The translations under genes were made by a program, and so were the position numbers. Positions 12,760 to 24,790 of a stretch of DNA of 64,000 nt are shown here, piece by piece; position 1 is the first letter of the stretch, and each line of letters begins with the position of its first letter. The notes under the pieces are model-generated. The model saw nothing but the letters and a program-made list of their open reading frames with translations. It was not told the origin of the DNA and did no database searches. Source of the stretch: Prosopocoilus inquinatus (lineage: Eukaryota; Arthropoda; Insecta; Coleoptera; Lucanidae); the NCBI GenBank assembly GCA_036172665.1, contig CM069870.1:66960212-67024211 (forward strand), given 5' to 3'.

Positions 12760-13400
12760 AAGGCAAAATAAAAACTTAAGAAAAAGTGAAATTTGCAAAT
12801 GAAAAGATAAAACCATGACAATCGCGGTATTTGGCACAGAAAAAAATTCTAAAAAAGAAAAACGTTTTTGATGTTCGTGAAACAACATTTCTGAAGAAAC
12901 CATCGCTATTTACTATCGGTAAAAACGATTAACAATTAATTAAACCAAATAAAAAGTTAAAAGAAAGTGAAATTCGCAGATGCAGGAAAGGAAAAGAAGT
13001 AACAAATGACAATCGGGGCATTTGGTGCAGAAGAAAGGTTTCAACAAAAAATTAATAACGTTTTCAATGATCGTGAAAAGAACAGAAAAGGAATAACAAA
13101 TGACAATCGCCGTATTTGGCACGGAAAAGAGATTCCAACAAAAAATTAAAAACGCTTTTAATGACCGTGAAAGGAAAGGAAAAAGAATCACAAATGACAA
13201 TCGTGGAATTTGGCAGGAAAAAAAAACAAAAAAATTAAAAGCGCTTTTAATGATCGTGAAAGGAAAGGAAAAAGAATAACAAGTGACAATCGTGGTATTT
13301 GGCGCAGAAAAAAGGTTCCAAAAAAAACATTTTTGTTGATCGTGAAACAGTAATTTCGGAAAAACGATTAACAATTGAACACAAAATTTAGAGTTAAAAA
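12760..13400. repeat. Degenerate tandem repeat, ~94-bp unit
   Basis: The word AACAAATGACAATCG recurs at about 13001, 13095, 13189 and 13278, with an earlier relative at 12811 (two periods away). Each unit continues through TTTGGCxCAGAAAA and AATGATCGTGAAA. The minus-strand open frame at 12940-13521 is phenylalanine/serine-rich and follows the period, so it is a repeat product. Confidence 0.75.
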
Positions 13401-13974
13401 GGTTTTGACACGTGAGAAGAGCAATTAATTCAAGTTCGCGAAAGAGAGAGGGAATACAGCAATTTTTGTTTGGTTTAACTCCAAAAAATAAAGATGGTAC
13501 AAACAAAATAAAATACGACAACTTTATTAACTATATGAGAAGAAAAAAATTAAAGAAAAGGAAAAACAAATGGCGATCATAATTTTTTACAAACAGTTAC
13601 AGAAAATAGAAAATAAAAACGATAAAAGAAAAGAAAATTGATTAATTGAAAATTGCCGTTAGGCCTTTTTTCAAGCAACAACACAGCAACATCGAAAAAA
13701 TAATTCTGAAAGTGACAGAAATATTTGAAAAAGAAAATGGAAAATTGAAGCGCGAATCTCAAACAAATAACGACGATTGCAAGAAACATTTTAAACCGAA
13801 AAGAATCAATGATAATCGGGGTCAGAACAAATGACGATCGGGCCCTGTGCGAAAATAAATTTTGAAAGATCTAACCAAAACGTTACTTCTGTATTAGTAA
13901 TAAGTAATAATCTTTCCTGTTTTTAGTAATCATACGACAAAATGCGATTTTTTCTGTAAAAAACTTTAAAACTT

Positions 13975-14440
13975 AGTGAGTTGGCAATACTGTGCTGGTC
14001 CCCAGTTTATAAATACTTTGAACTAATAAAAAAAATAATTTGCTGGTTAACTAAGCAATCATTTTGTTTGTTATTAGGTTTGTTTTAGTTTTCGTTAGGA
14101 CAGTCCAGAGCCGTCCTAGAACCGTCAGGAGTATGCGCACATAAAAAAAAAAAAACGTTTTTTGGCCTGTTTGGTTAATTTTCTTAACGATCTTTTCTCT
14201 AAAAAAAAATTCAAAGTTCAAAATTTTGTAAATTGGCAACACAGTTCCGATTCTCTCAGTATTGTAAGTATTTTGAAACGTCAAATGGAAACGTCACCAC
14301 TGAAAAAAAGGAACTTGCAGGTTGCTAATAAGCAGCCATGAGGTCATTAGGCATGTTTTAGTTTTCGTCCAGAAATGTCATGTGCTTTTCGGTTCTAGGA
14401 GTGTCCATGCGAGAACCAACACAAGCCTATTTTTTGTAAG
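13975..14440. repeat. Two diverged copies of a ~270-bp unit
   Basis: TTGTTTTAGTTTTCGTTAGG at about 14080 and GCATGTTTTAGTTTTCGTCC at about 14350 each follow a TTGGCAAyACxGT word and precede a TAGxAGTGTCC/CAGGAGTATGCG segment. The similarity is loose, so this may be an old tandem duplication. Confidence 0.4.
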
Positions 14441-14629
14441 GCAAATCTAACCTCAAAATTAATTAATTTCATGCTTGTCCTTCAGTGTTGCCAACTTTAA
14501 TTCGGTAACACTACTTTAAATTCCTTTGATCTCACGGTATAATTAAGTATCGAGTTAATGTTCAGGTGAACTGGTTTTATTATCGAGGTCCACAAAAGAA
14601 AATAAATCAATAATTTTTTCCTGTGGATG

Positions 14630-15060
14630 GTAGAATGAGGAAAATGACGCTCAATTCCCGATTCCGTTTACAGTGAAAGCAATTCAATTTATTAAACGTC
14701 GTCGCTTTTTATAAAAGCAATTAAATACCTTCGCTTTTTTTCCTTTTCATATTTCCACATTCACTGCGAGTTTTACCGCACGCAAATGTTTAAGTATGAA
14801 GCAAACAAAGAAAAAAAAAAGATAAACCAATTACACGCTTTAAATTAACCGAGTGCGTTTACCGAGCAAAACTCTGCGTGGATTTAGAAAAAAAAGGGTT
14901 CATAATACAGGCGGGTAACAAAGGAAGCTCCCATGCAATTTTATTCTACGGTAATTTTCAAGCAAAGGCCGTCTCGTGCAGCGATCTCTCGGCTCTCAGG
15001 ATATTAAAACATTCTTGCCAGGTTGTTGTAATGTACACTCGGAGGCAGAAGTAGCTCAGC
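14630..15060. promoter_or_regulatory. Repeat-poor island
   Basis: Unique sequence of moderate complexity between repeat tracts. No coding frame, hairpin or tandem structure recognised. It may be regulatory or simply old unique intron. Confidence 0.15.
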
Positions 15061-15789
15061 GTCCGAATTTACTAATTAAAAACACGTGTACTGGAAGTTG
15101 AGACACGAGTTGGACGCGCGCGCGCGCACGTCCCGCGCTTCGATTGTCAAAGAAATTAAAATTTTTCAAATGTTTCTGCTTTTTTTGGTTACGTCCGATT
15201 GTCGTTCGCTTGCGGAGGAGATTATTCCGGTCACGCATTCTTGTTGTTGAATGTTTTTATGGGACGGGGTTCAGAGTGTTATGTTTTTCTTTTTTACGAA
15301 CGTCGACGATGGAGAAGGTGAATGAAGACATGGTAATTTGCTTCGGAACAAAACAAGACGCGAAAAAGAAATAAAACCGAGATTGTCGGTGATTATATCT
15401 GTTTGTTTTAGTAATCGCCAAGGCGGCAAAAAGGACAGAAAATTCGCGAGCGGAAAGGAATTCAGTTTCCGGAGACAAAGAATTAATTCAGTAATTAATT
15501 CAGTGGCAGCGATAAAAATCCAGAAAAACAAATTAAAAAAAACAAAATAAATAAAACAAAACTCTGCGTGTGAATGTGAAAAAGTAAAAGATTGAAAAAT
15601 AAAGCAAAAAAGATACAAAGCGCCACTGTAACAGGAAAAAAATATCCTGTACGAAAAGAAATAAAGTAACCTCAAATAGTACAATAAAATTTAAATATAT
15701 TGTTACGAATTTAGTGTTTAGAATTTTTATTTTAATACAAAACACGTTATATTACTTAATAAACTAATTTTTTTAAAGTGGAATGTAAA

Positions 15790-16235
15790 ATACTTGGCTC
15801 CAGATGGATTTATGGGCGAATGTATTGGTGAATTTATGGATGGATTTATGTACGGAATTATGGATGGAAAATTGATGATTTATGATTTCGTGGTTGGATT
15901 TATGGATTGATTTAAGGATGGATTTATTGATGGATTAATGGATGGTTTTATGGACGAATTTGTGGTTGGATATATGCATAAATATACGGATGGAATTATG
16001 GATGCACTTAAACATAGATGGATTTTTGGATGGATTTATGGTGGATTAATGGATGGATATATGGACGAATTTGTGGATGGATATATGGATGCATTTGTGA
16101 AGGGATTTATGTTTGGATTTATGAGTGGCTTTATGAATGGATTTGTGAATGGATTTTATGGTTGAAGTTAATTATGGATTCATGGATGGAATGAATTATG
16201 GATTTATGGATGGATTTGTGGATGTATTTATGGTT
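15790..16235. repeat. Minisatellite of GGATTTATGGAT type
   Basis: About 440 bp of variants of TGGATGGATTTATGGA, G/T/A-only for long stretches. It yields a long Met/Gly/Asp-rich open frame (15938-16165) because the unit length is near a multiple of three; I do not regard this as a gene. It passes directly into a second minisatellite of different sequence. Confidence 0.85.
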
Positions 16236-16244
16236 GGATTTTGG

Positions 16245-16540
16245 GCGAGTGAAGAGTTGGCAAGAGTTGCCCAAGTTTGCGAGTTGGCGAATTGGCGAGG
16301 TTTCGAGTTTGCGATTTTTCATCTTGGCGAGTTGGCGGTTGTGGGAGTATCTAGTTAGCGAGTGCGAAGTTTGTGATTTGGCGAATGGCGAATTGAGGAG
16401 TGGCATAATGGTAAGTGGCGATTTGGCGAGTGGTAAGTTTGCGAGTAGGCGAGTAGGCGAGTTGACAAGTGTGGGCAAGTTAGTGGGTGGGTGAATTGAC
16501 GAGAGGGCAAATCAGCAAGTGGGTAAGTTGGCGAGTAACG
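16245..16540. repeat. Minisatellite of GGCGAGTT type
   Basis: Variants of GCGAGTTGGCGA (8-10 bp subunits) run for about 300 bp, with strong G excess on the plus strand and few C. It abuts the GGATTTATGGAT array, so two unrelated minisatellites lie head to tail. Open frames across it are repeat products. Confidence 0.8.
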
Positions 16541-16654
16541 AAAACTAAAAAAAACAAAACGAAAAAATTAAAAAATGAAAACTTAAAACTCATTTCAAGA
16601 TTACCGAGAAGTATTGAAAATTTGAGTAATAATAAATATATTTTTTCGAAAAAT

Positions 16655-16984
16655 GAACCCGTCGTGTGGGATGTCAAAGTAAACATCCGGATGAGGGCAA
16701 TTCGACCTTCACCCCGACGCCATTTTGAATTTCAAGATGACGGCGATACGTTGTTGGAAAGCGTCCGCGTGGAAGCAAACCTGTCATGTGCGGTGTCAAA
16801 TTGAACGACCGGACGAGGAAAACTCGACGTCGCACCGCCGCCATCTTGGAATCAAAGATGGCGGCGGTGCGATATCGGAAAGCATCTATGTCGACGTAAA
16901 CCGTCGTGTGGGGAGTCAAATTAAACGTTGTGGCGAGGGCATGTCGACCTTCATCTGAAAGTCGACGCCATCTTGGAATCAAAG
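16655..16984. repeat. Tandem repeat, ~121-bp unit, three copies with GCCATCTTG sites
   Basis: GTCGTGTGGGATGTCAAA at 16661, GTCATGTGCGGTGTCAAA at 16783 and GTCGTGTGGGGAGTCAAA at 16903 give a period of about 121 bp. Each unit includes a GCCATyTTG word. The middle copy has a long perfect inverted repeat, GCACCGCCGCCATCTT / AAGATGGCGGCGGTGC. GCCATCTTG is a YY1/Pho-type site. Confidence 0.8.
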
Positions 16985-17200
16985 ATCATCCGGGCGCCGA
17001 CCAGACGCTCATCCTCAAGAAAGATGGGAAGAACGCAGAGGAGTGGGTGCAGTGCGCCGACACCATCTTGAAATCCAAAACTTATCAGTAATTTAGTGGT
17101 TTATTGTAAAAATTGTGTTAAATAGCCCGTTTTAAACAACGATTTTACAAATTGTTTTCTCTTGATCTTAAGTAATTACTAATTGCTAAATAAATGTAAA
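16985..17200 (+). pseudogene. Exon-like fragment of unknown origin with poly(A) signal
   Basis: After ATCAAAG, a GC-balanced frame reads a hydrophilic peptide of about 34 residues containing KKDGKNAEEWVQCADTILKS and stops at TAA (17089-17091). An AATAAA lies about 100 bases downstream, near 17189. This looks like the last coding exon and short 3' UTR of a gene, or a fragment of one captured in a repeat. I do not recognise the protein, and no upstream exons are evident. Sense-strand composition is unlike the neighbouring AT-rich DNA. Confidence 0.35.
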
Positions 17201-17559
17201 TTGGTAAGCCCTTATTGCTTAGCTTTATTGAAGGTGTCAACTTCAGGAAACCCCATCAAACTCGATATTTTGTTATATGTTTAAAAATTCTTTTCTTATA
17301 ATAATTTTTCTTTATAAAGTTAAAATTATATTCAATAGTTTTGTCATACAATCTAAGTTTTGAAAGTCCGTATTAAAAAACATAGTATAGTCGTAGCAAG
17401 AATATTACCTAGCGGTTTAACATAAACTTTTGCACTTGCTTTCGTGCATTCTACAGAATTTTTAATATAATAATTAAATCGTGATAAATAATGACCGCAG
17501 TGTGACATTGCGTTTATTTGTTTTTAATTTATTTAATTAACCACGTCGAAACGAACCGT

Positions 17560-18340
17560 ACAGAAAACCTCTAAAACTACAGAAGTAAGTCGCTTGCAAT
17601 TTTCTTAAACTAGTATTTATTCATGCAAACAAAATCAATAAGGTTTATAGGACTGAATAATTCGCATACAGAATCAGACACGGTCGAATAATTCTATGCA
17701 AGTAGGAGTCTTGCTGAGTTCAGAAAGCTTTTTATCCTTGTCGGCAGGAATAATTATGAGAGCCATTTATTTTCGACCCCAAGATATTTATTAAAGGAAA
17801 TTCTTCCATGTTTTTATATACCTACTTATACTATACGTTTGAAATGGAATTAAAAGAAAAAGTTTTCCCGCCGTTACTCTTGGCGCACCAATTTATTACT
17901 TCTTTAAAATTCAAAAAAAGAAAACATTTTATTTTTAGAATTTTTTCTCTAGTCATTTGCTGAATTTCATTTGAGTTATTGAAAGCTTAACGGTTTTATA
18001 ATTTATTAATAGAATAAATTGCTTCTTAATCTGATTTCTTTTGAACTTGTCTCTACTTATTTTTTATAATATATTTTTTGTTGTCGTAGCACGTTTGTAG
18101 TGCGGTGTGTTGAATGACCGCAGGATTTTTACCTCGGTCTTGCAATCTATAATAATTATAATTATCGATCAACATCATTCAGCAGCTTTAATCTCGCCTG
18201 AATGCTCCGTAATTTAATGAAAATTGTTACGTCATTGTTGCTTTAATTTAATTTAAAACTCGATTGCAGACCGTTATTTATTTATTTACTTCTTTTATTG
18301 TAGCGTTCATTCTTCGTTTCCGGATATCATACGGAGGAAG
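17560..18340. other. Non-coding intronic stretch
   Basis: Unique AT-rich sequence. The region from 17201 to 20750 contains no recognised gene. A hAT-type terminus-like word, CAGGGGCGTAG, occurs at 18768 but lacks a partner. The Lys-rich or Phe-rich frames near 18388-19758 have no family resemblance. Confidence 0.3.
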
Positions 18341-20759
18341 TCCGTAGGATTAAAAAAGTATATATTTTTAGCTCTTAAAATCGGGTTTTAAGGGCGGTAG
18401 ATTAAAACTGAAAACTCTATGTTGTGTATATTAAAAAATAAAATACTTTCTTTGTATGTAAGTAAATAACGATGACGAATAGTTTTCGTCCGGTTAATGA
18501 TAATTTTTAATTTACATTCAGTGTTACCGACAACAAAAAAAAATGCAAGAAATAACCTAAACACGCTTTTAAAGTGTAGGCCTGTAAGCCTAAACATGCT
18601 TTTAAAATTTGTAAACACCTGTTTTTAAACATCTTTTTTAAAACATACTTTGTTCAAAATAAACTTTTACTTACATTTTAATACAAAATTTAAAAAAAAA
18701 TAATAATTACTCTTATTGTAAGCTACATACAGGCTGTAAAAAAAATACAAGCCGCTTCTTCAGGGGCGTAGTTTCGGAACTTTTCCTGCCCGATTTTATG
18801 GCAATATCGAAAAAACACCTCAGATTTTTGAGATTTTCAATAATTTCTAACTTTTTCTAATGAAATGTAATGTTTTTTTATCATCACATCGCGTTCAGGA
18901 CGTCAAATTAATTAGGTTTCTAAAATATTTTTATGTAGTCGTCCATATATTTAAACGAACTATTAAATAATCTCAAAAATAAGAACATATAAACAATTGA
19001 AATAAATGGTATTGCAGATTTTATTGACTCTAAATCACACATCAAATTTAAAACATGTATGTCAAACAGTTTTCGAAATATTACTTCTGCCCTTGGTGTA
19101 TACAACAAAGCGTTTTTAAAATATACTCAATACGCTCCAAATAATTTAGTAAGATTTACATTCCAAACTTTTTCTTTGTAAATGAATTTTAAGAGAATTA
19201 AGAAAGAAATCGCCGTAACTGGAATATCCTGTATAAACCTTACCACCCCTACTTCTACAGTATTTTCATTTAATAAATTAGAGGGGGCAAAATTCGTATA
19301 GTCCTTTTTATTGTTGGCACAAAATTGTTGGTCAAAAATATATCCAGAACCCCATCAGTTAAATTGAAAATGAAAATAAAAAGTTATTAAATCTTAATTC
19401 GGTTTCTTCATGCCACCTAAATTTTTCGTTTGACAGTTTGACAATTTATTATTTCAAAAATCATTTTGGGATATCAAAAAACAACAAATTTAAAAGAACA
19501 AAAAATGAAATTTAAAAGAACAAGAAATCAGAAACAAAAAAGAAATGAAAGAAAGAGCAATAAAATGATCAGAACTGAGATGGACACATAACAAATGAAA
19601 AACGATGAACTGTACAAAGCGTCAATAAAATGCGAAGTCAATTCGGTGAGAAAAGCAAAAGAGAAACGCATCGAACGAAAGCATAAAGAACAGAAAGAAA
19701 TATCCAAAGAAGATTGACGACTAAGGCCCGCTTCACACGCAAAAATGCATAATGACATAAAATCTTAAGTGAAACAGAGGTACAGACATCTCGTAGTATT
19801 AATCGAAATACCCTACAAAGTGCAACCAGGAGTGTCGCAGAACGGTGTCATTTGTGTTTCAGAGTTAATAGTCAGACATTGAGCATTTATTTTTCTAACT
19901 TTCTTTTGTTTTATTTTTGTCTTATAAGTAAAAGCAATTTTTGTTTTTCCTCGCTTGCTTGATTTTAAATAAAAATATGATTTTTTTTTAATATCTTTTA
20001 ATTTAAGTATTGGTTGTTATACATGGTTGAAACGAGAAAAGAAAATGCTATTTAATCGTATAAAAATCCAATATGGCGTCCGTTTAAAATAAGAAAGTTG
20101 CTATCAATATCTTGAAAACCGCCATCTTGAATTTTATTTTGACTTTTTATCAAACCTAGTAACTTTTTTTCATATTTCTTATTCTTATAATTATGAAGTT
20201 ATTTTACATTAAAGAAAATAGCGATTTTCAGTTTTTCTGCGATAATATCGGAACTGTTCGAAATTTTCTAATTTTCTCAACGGCATCGGCGTCTGAATTA
20301 GCACATAAATCTGCGAAACCTTGCCCATTTAACCAAATCTCTATCTTCGCTAATAAGAAAGTTACTCATGGTAGCCTACTCAATCTGGGACACACTGTAT
20401 TAAATTTTAACAATGAACGTGACAAGCAATGTCATTTCATTTTGAATTTTAAGGTTTCTTCGAATTAGGCAATTTTTCAATACTTTTTATGCATGTCGAG
20501 GTCTGATATATTCACATCCAAATTTACATAATTGACAACACCGCTTAATCAATTTGACTTGAATTGCCACAAATTGACGTACGTTATAATGACATTAAAT
20601 TAAATTTGTCTAATTTCAAATGACAGCCCACCTATTAACTTAAAATCATGTCCTACTGCGATAACAAATAAATAAGGAATGGTTCTGAGGAATGGTTTGT
20701 AGCTCTAATGTGTTTTTTGTTTGTTTTAAACTTGCATGAATTGATTTGTTTGTTGGCAA

Positions 20760-21250
20760 GAAAGTAATCCGGACAGAATCGTCCGGCGTTAAACTCGTGT
20801 TCAAATTTGCACTTACACACCATTATACAAGTCCTCGTTTCTCTGATTGAACCGGTTCTTCGTCGAAACAGAGCTCTGCAATTTCACGGTTTATTGCAGG
20901 AACGCGATCGCTAAAAACCACTCGTACTCGCGTAGCACGTATTTACCTATTTCCTTGATCGTGAACTTCTTGCGAGTAGTCCATAATTGTATTCGCCTGT
21001 GCTCGAATTTATTTATTAATGCTTAATTAATTTATGCGGCCGTCGTCGTATCCCAGGAATTTATTGAAATTAAACGCGCCGTGTTTTGCTGCTGGTCAAG
21101 GCGTCTACCTATGCAAATTACTTTCCAGTCATGGAACTTGTAATAATAAAAGCCCGCCTGTTACGGGCGGTGTAAATGTAAATCGATATTCTGGACAGGT
21201 GTAGTAATCGATAATGACGGAGAAGTCCTTGAGAGGATAAGAAACACATA
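20760..21250. promoter_or_regulatory. Repeat-poor island with POU octamer and homeodomain words
   Basis: ATGCAAAT, the exact POU octamer, lies at 21111-21118. TTAATGCTTAATTAATTTAT lies near 21018, within a GC-richer unique stretch containing GCGGCCGTCGTCG. The combination suggests an intronic enhancer of the gene, but this is inferred from motifs only. Confidence 0.3.
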
Positions 21251-22589
21251 CGCATGATGATACTAATAATTTATTGCTGTTAAGTTCCATGAGAAAAAGA
21301 GAAACTCGCTGAATTTAACGTATACTAGGTCTGCACACCCGCTGACATATTTGATGAATTGTTCGTCAACTTGTTTGATGACATCTGTTTTAAATTAATT
21401 AATTATTAAAAAAAAAGATTTCAATCCCTATTTTATTTTTGTAGAACTGAATTGAATGGACTAAATTATAAATGTCCTCATCAATCCTTCTCAAGGCCAA
21501 ATGCGTAAAGGTTGAAAATAACAACCGAACGACCGACGTCCTGTCGCTAATGTGTACATACGCAGAGGCAAAAGTACGATTGCATGACGGTAATAAATAC
21601 TTTGTGGCACGTTTTCCAACAGCGCAATCATAATAATTTAAAGGGAACAAAAACGCGAACGAGAGAACGTCGAGTTGTACGAAACGAAGGGGGCCCTGGG
21701 TCATAGTCATAAAACAACTTTCCGTGCAGAGGAAGTGATTTACGTAGATTTCGTTTTGCGACATAATTTACTGTACTTACTGAACGTGTTCGTTGCGAAA
21801 ATCAGATTTGCTTAAGTAGGGAGAAAAAGAAAACAACGCTGAATGGTTTCACAATAAATGTAATTAAAAGCAAACGTGAGACTTTGTATTAAGAAATGTG
21901 TTATTTTTTTTAATCGGAACATTGAGATTGCATTACTTGCTGCAAACACTGAAACCACGGTGAGCAATATATTAGGTGACGCCACAATAACACTCGGCCG
22001 TGCGTCGATATGTGCACGAAATCGCGAGCCCAATTTCAAGAGCGACAGCTGAAAGATGGGTTCAAAATAATGCGCGAGAGAGAACAGTGTTTAATCTTTC
22101 AGCATGAGATAACGTTAAAATATTTCTCACAGTTGCGTGCACCTTCCGAACGCTCGCCCTGCTACCTATTGATTCTTTACTGTGACTAAAACATTGGACT
22201 AGATGAATAAAATGAAGTATATGCCTTTACTTCAGTTATTAAACTTTTAAATGCTAAATAACAAAAGTCCAACTATACTACGAGCACAATAGCTTAGAAT
22301 CCCATTTTCTCCAAACATTCGCTAATTTTATTTAAAAAAGTTTTATTCATCTGATTCATTATTCTTACTTAGACTTGGGCAAATTTCTTTATTTCTTGTA
22401 GCGTTCTCATTCTGTTTTTGTTAAAGCATTTCTCGTCTTTTCTCGGTTTTCTTAGAATTTTCGTCAAAAAAATTCAGGGCCGGCAGAAGGCGGTAAGCAA
22501 GGTAAGCAACGCTCGCAAGGGTCGATGATCGATGACGCAGGTGCAAGAGGGGTGTCAAACTACGTTAATTAAAAAATAAAGGACAGCTC

Positions 22590-23640
22590 GAAGAATCTCA
22601 AAGTCAACCAAACTCGATCCGGCAACTGAACTCAACTCTATTTAACCAAGCAAAAAATAAAAAGCAATAAAAAATAAAAATTAAAAAATTAGTAGACAAA
22701 CAAATAAAAAAGAAATTCAATATCCACACAATCCAACTGAACCCAACCTAACTAGTAGGACAATGTTGGTGAGCAACTTTTAGTGTTCCTAAAAATAGCC
22801 CTTATTTAAGATAGAAAATTAAAAAATTGTTGTAATTTGGAATTGCTGGACATAGACAAAATTTTAGTAGGATTCAATAGTTATTTAAAAAATGATCGGT
22901 CTAATATTTCGAAAAAAGGATGATAAAAATTTCCCATATATACAATATATCAAGCTTAACAAATCTCAAGGTCAACCCAATTCAACTGAACTCAAACTAA
23001 TTGTATTCAATTAAAGCAAAAAATTAAAAGTAAACATTAAAAAAATGATTAGGTAAAACGAATTTCGACCAATGTCAAGGTCAGCCGAACAACTCGATTA
23101 TATTCAACCCAAGCAAAAAGAAAAATTAGAAATCAGAAAAAAATAAAGTGAAAAAAATAAATGAAAAGAGATTTTCAAAGTCAACCCAATCTAACTGCAC
23201 TCAACCTAATTACATTCAACCGAAGTGAAAAATTTAAAACAAATATTCAAAAAAATTGAAAGTGAAAAAATAAATGTACATACGTATCTATTAAAATTTA
23301 TACGTGGATTAAAATGAACTTTAACAAATCTCAATGTCAACTGAACTGACCTAACTTATATCATATTATACTCAATTCTAGACAAGTACATTTTTTTAAT
23401 ACTTAAAAAAATTAAAAGAAAAAGAAATGTTAAAATTTGTGGATTAAAGAGTTACGCTCAACAAATCTCAAGGTCAATCCAACCTAACTGACCTCGACCT
23501 GATTTCATCTTACACAAGTAAAAGATTAAAAATTACAAGTAAAATTAAAGGCAAAAATTATTATTATTATTATTTAGTTAATATTAAAATTTATTAAAGT
23601 GAAACTCGACAAATCTCAAGGTCAACTGAAAATGAATTAA
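22590..23640. repeat. Degenerate repeat carrying TCAAGGTCA sites
   Basis: Variants of ACAAATCTCAAGGTCAACCC followed by AACTGAACTCAACCTAATT recur at about 22598, 22722, 22960, 23070, 23172, 23323, 23460 and 23608 (spacings of about 100-240 bp). Four units have an exact TCAAGGTCA at 22966, 23075, 23468 and 23616. That is the monomeric nuclear-receptor site of the FTZ-F1/ERR type. No coding potential. Confidence 0.7.
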
Positions 23641-23779
23641 TTTAATTTATTTTTTTAATTTTCACCTGCATTTAAGGAGAAAGTTATTAGTAAACATTTA
23701 AAAATTATAAACAAATAAATATAATAAAATAACAGTTTGTCCAAAAATACATTATACTCCTAGTATTTATTTAAACGAA

Positions 23780-24125
23780 GAGCCTTAATATAGGCAAACC
23801 AATGAATTCGTGACTCGGTACGGTTGCCTACACTAAAGGCAGTAAAATAGTTTTTTTTTTCTCAAGAAATATTCAAATGTTTAAATCATTTTGCAATCCT
23901 CGGAAAATTACTAATTTATTTATTTTTGTAAATACTTATCTGTATGAACGAAGAAGATTATTTAATTACCTTTAAAATTTATAAATTTAATTTTAATTTT
24001 AATGGCATTCTTGTTTATTTAAAAATGACAAATCAACATTTAAAAAAAAATATAGAAGTCTTAGCGTAGGCAACCCAATGAACACAGTCCTTTGTGTGGT
24101 TGCCTGAATTGAAGTCCATAAGAAC
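23780..24125 (-). repeat. Hairpin-core interspersed repeat, two inverted-orientation copies
   Basis: TATAGGCAAACCAATG...CGGTTGCCTACACTAAAGG (about 23790-23840) and GTAGGCAACCCAATG...TGGTTGCCTG (about 24068-24110) are minus-strand members of the AGGCAACC/GGTTGCCT family, which is mainly plus-oriented elsewhere. Confidence 0.6.
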
Positions 24126-24284
24126 ACATGTTATTTCTTTTAAGGTTAAAAAAACTTTGTGCTCACGATTCACTGAGATTACGCAACTTAATTTTATTAT
24201 TTAAAAACTATTTTCCATTTTTTTTTGTTTTTTTATTTAATTTCAGAAAATAAATTTGTAGCTGGTTTTAATAGATGTGCGGGC

Positions 24285-24300
24285 AGCGCCACCTGGCGGA
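24285..24300. promoter_or_regulatory. Near-consensus CTCF site
   Basis: AGCGCCACCTGGCGG matches the reverse complement of the classic CTCF core (AGCGCCCCCTGGTGG) at 13 of 15 positions. It stands in otherwise AT-rich DNA, so it is conspicuous. Binding is inferred, not shown. Confidence 0.4.
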
Positions 24301-24699
24301 TATTCTAAAGTAATTTTATCTCAAGAATTAGTATTTTTTTTAACTTTGATTTGGTTTTTGTCTGAATTCTCTATGTTATTTGGTTCCAAAATTAATGGAA
24401 GGAAAGGACTTTAGTACTGTAGAATATTTATATTTAACGCCATCTGTTATTTTTCGCTTACAAAAGGAAGAAAATGAAACATTGAAACAAATGGAAGCTA
24501 GATTTACTTTTTTTTTAAAAAGGTTTCCAGTCGGAAATCAGTTTTTAACTTTTGGGCCGCAAAAGAAATATTCAAAGAAACAAATGAAAGTTGAACTTTC
24601 GAGATCTTCGCACGGGAATACACTAATTGTTCATTTGTTATTTTTTTTTTTCAAAAAGTAAAACAGTCTTTTTCTTTTGGGCTTCCCCTTTTGTCAACT

Positions 24700-24790
24700 G
24701 TGCTTCCCAATTTGTCAAATGACTTTCCAACTTGACATACGACTTGACGTTTCTGAAACTGGAAAGTGATTTGACAAATTGGGAAACACA
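24700..24790. repeat. 31-bp-arm hairpin
   Basis: The arm at 24700-24730 (TGTGCTTCCCAATTTGTCAA...) pairs with 24760-24790 with two mismatches across a 29-base loop. Likely a small MITE. Confidence 0.65.

Noticed and set aside
12940..13521. 193-codon minus frame rich in Phe, Ser and Leu
   Set aside because: It follows the 94-bp tandem repeat period and is hydrophobic only by composition.
15938..16165. 75-codon Met/Asp/Gly-rich frame
   Set aside because: It is a direct product of the GGATTTATGGAT minisatellite, with overlapping frames on both strands and no domain.
18768..18785. hAT-like terminus CAGGGGCGTAG
   Set aside because: No partner end or 8-bp duplication found nearby.
20193..20468. 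91-codon plus frame
   Set aside because: AT-rich, no recognisable domain, no splice or promoter context.
22477..22500. hAT-like terminus CAGGGCCGGCAG
   Set aside because: No matching opposite end within several kilobases.
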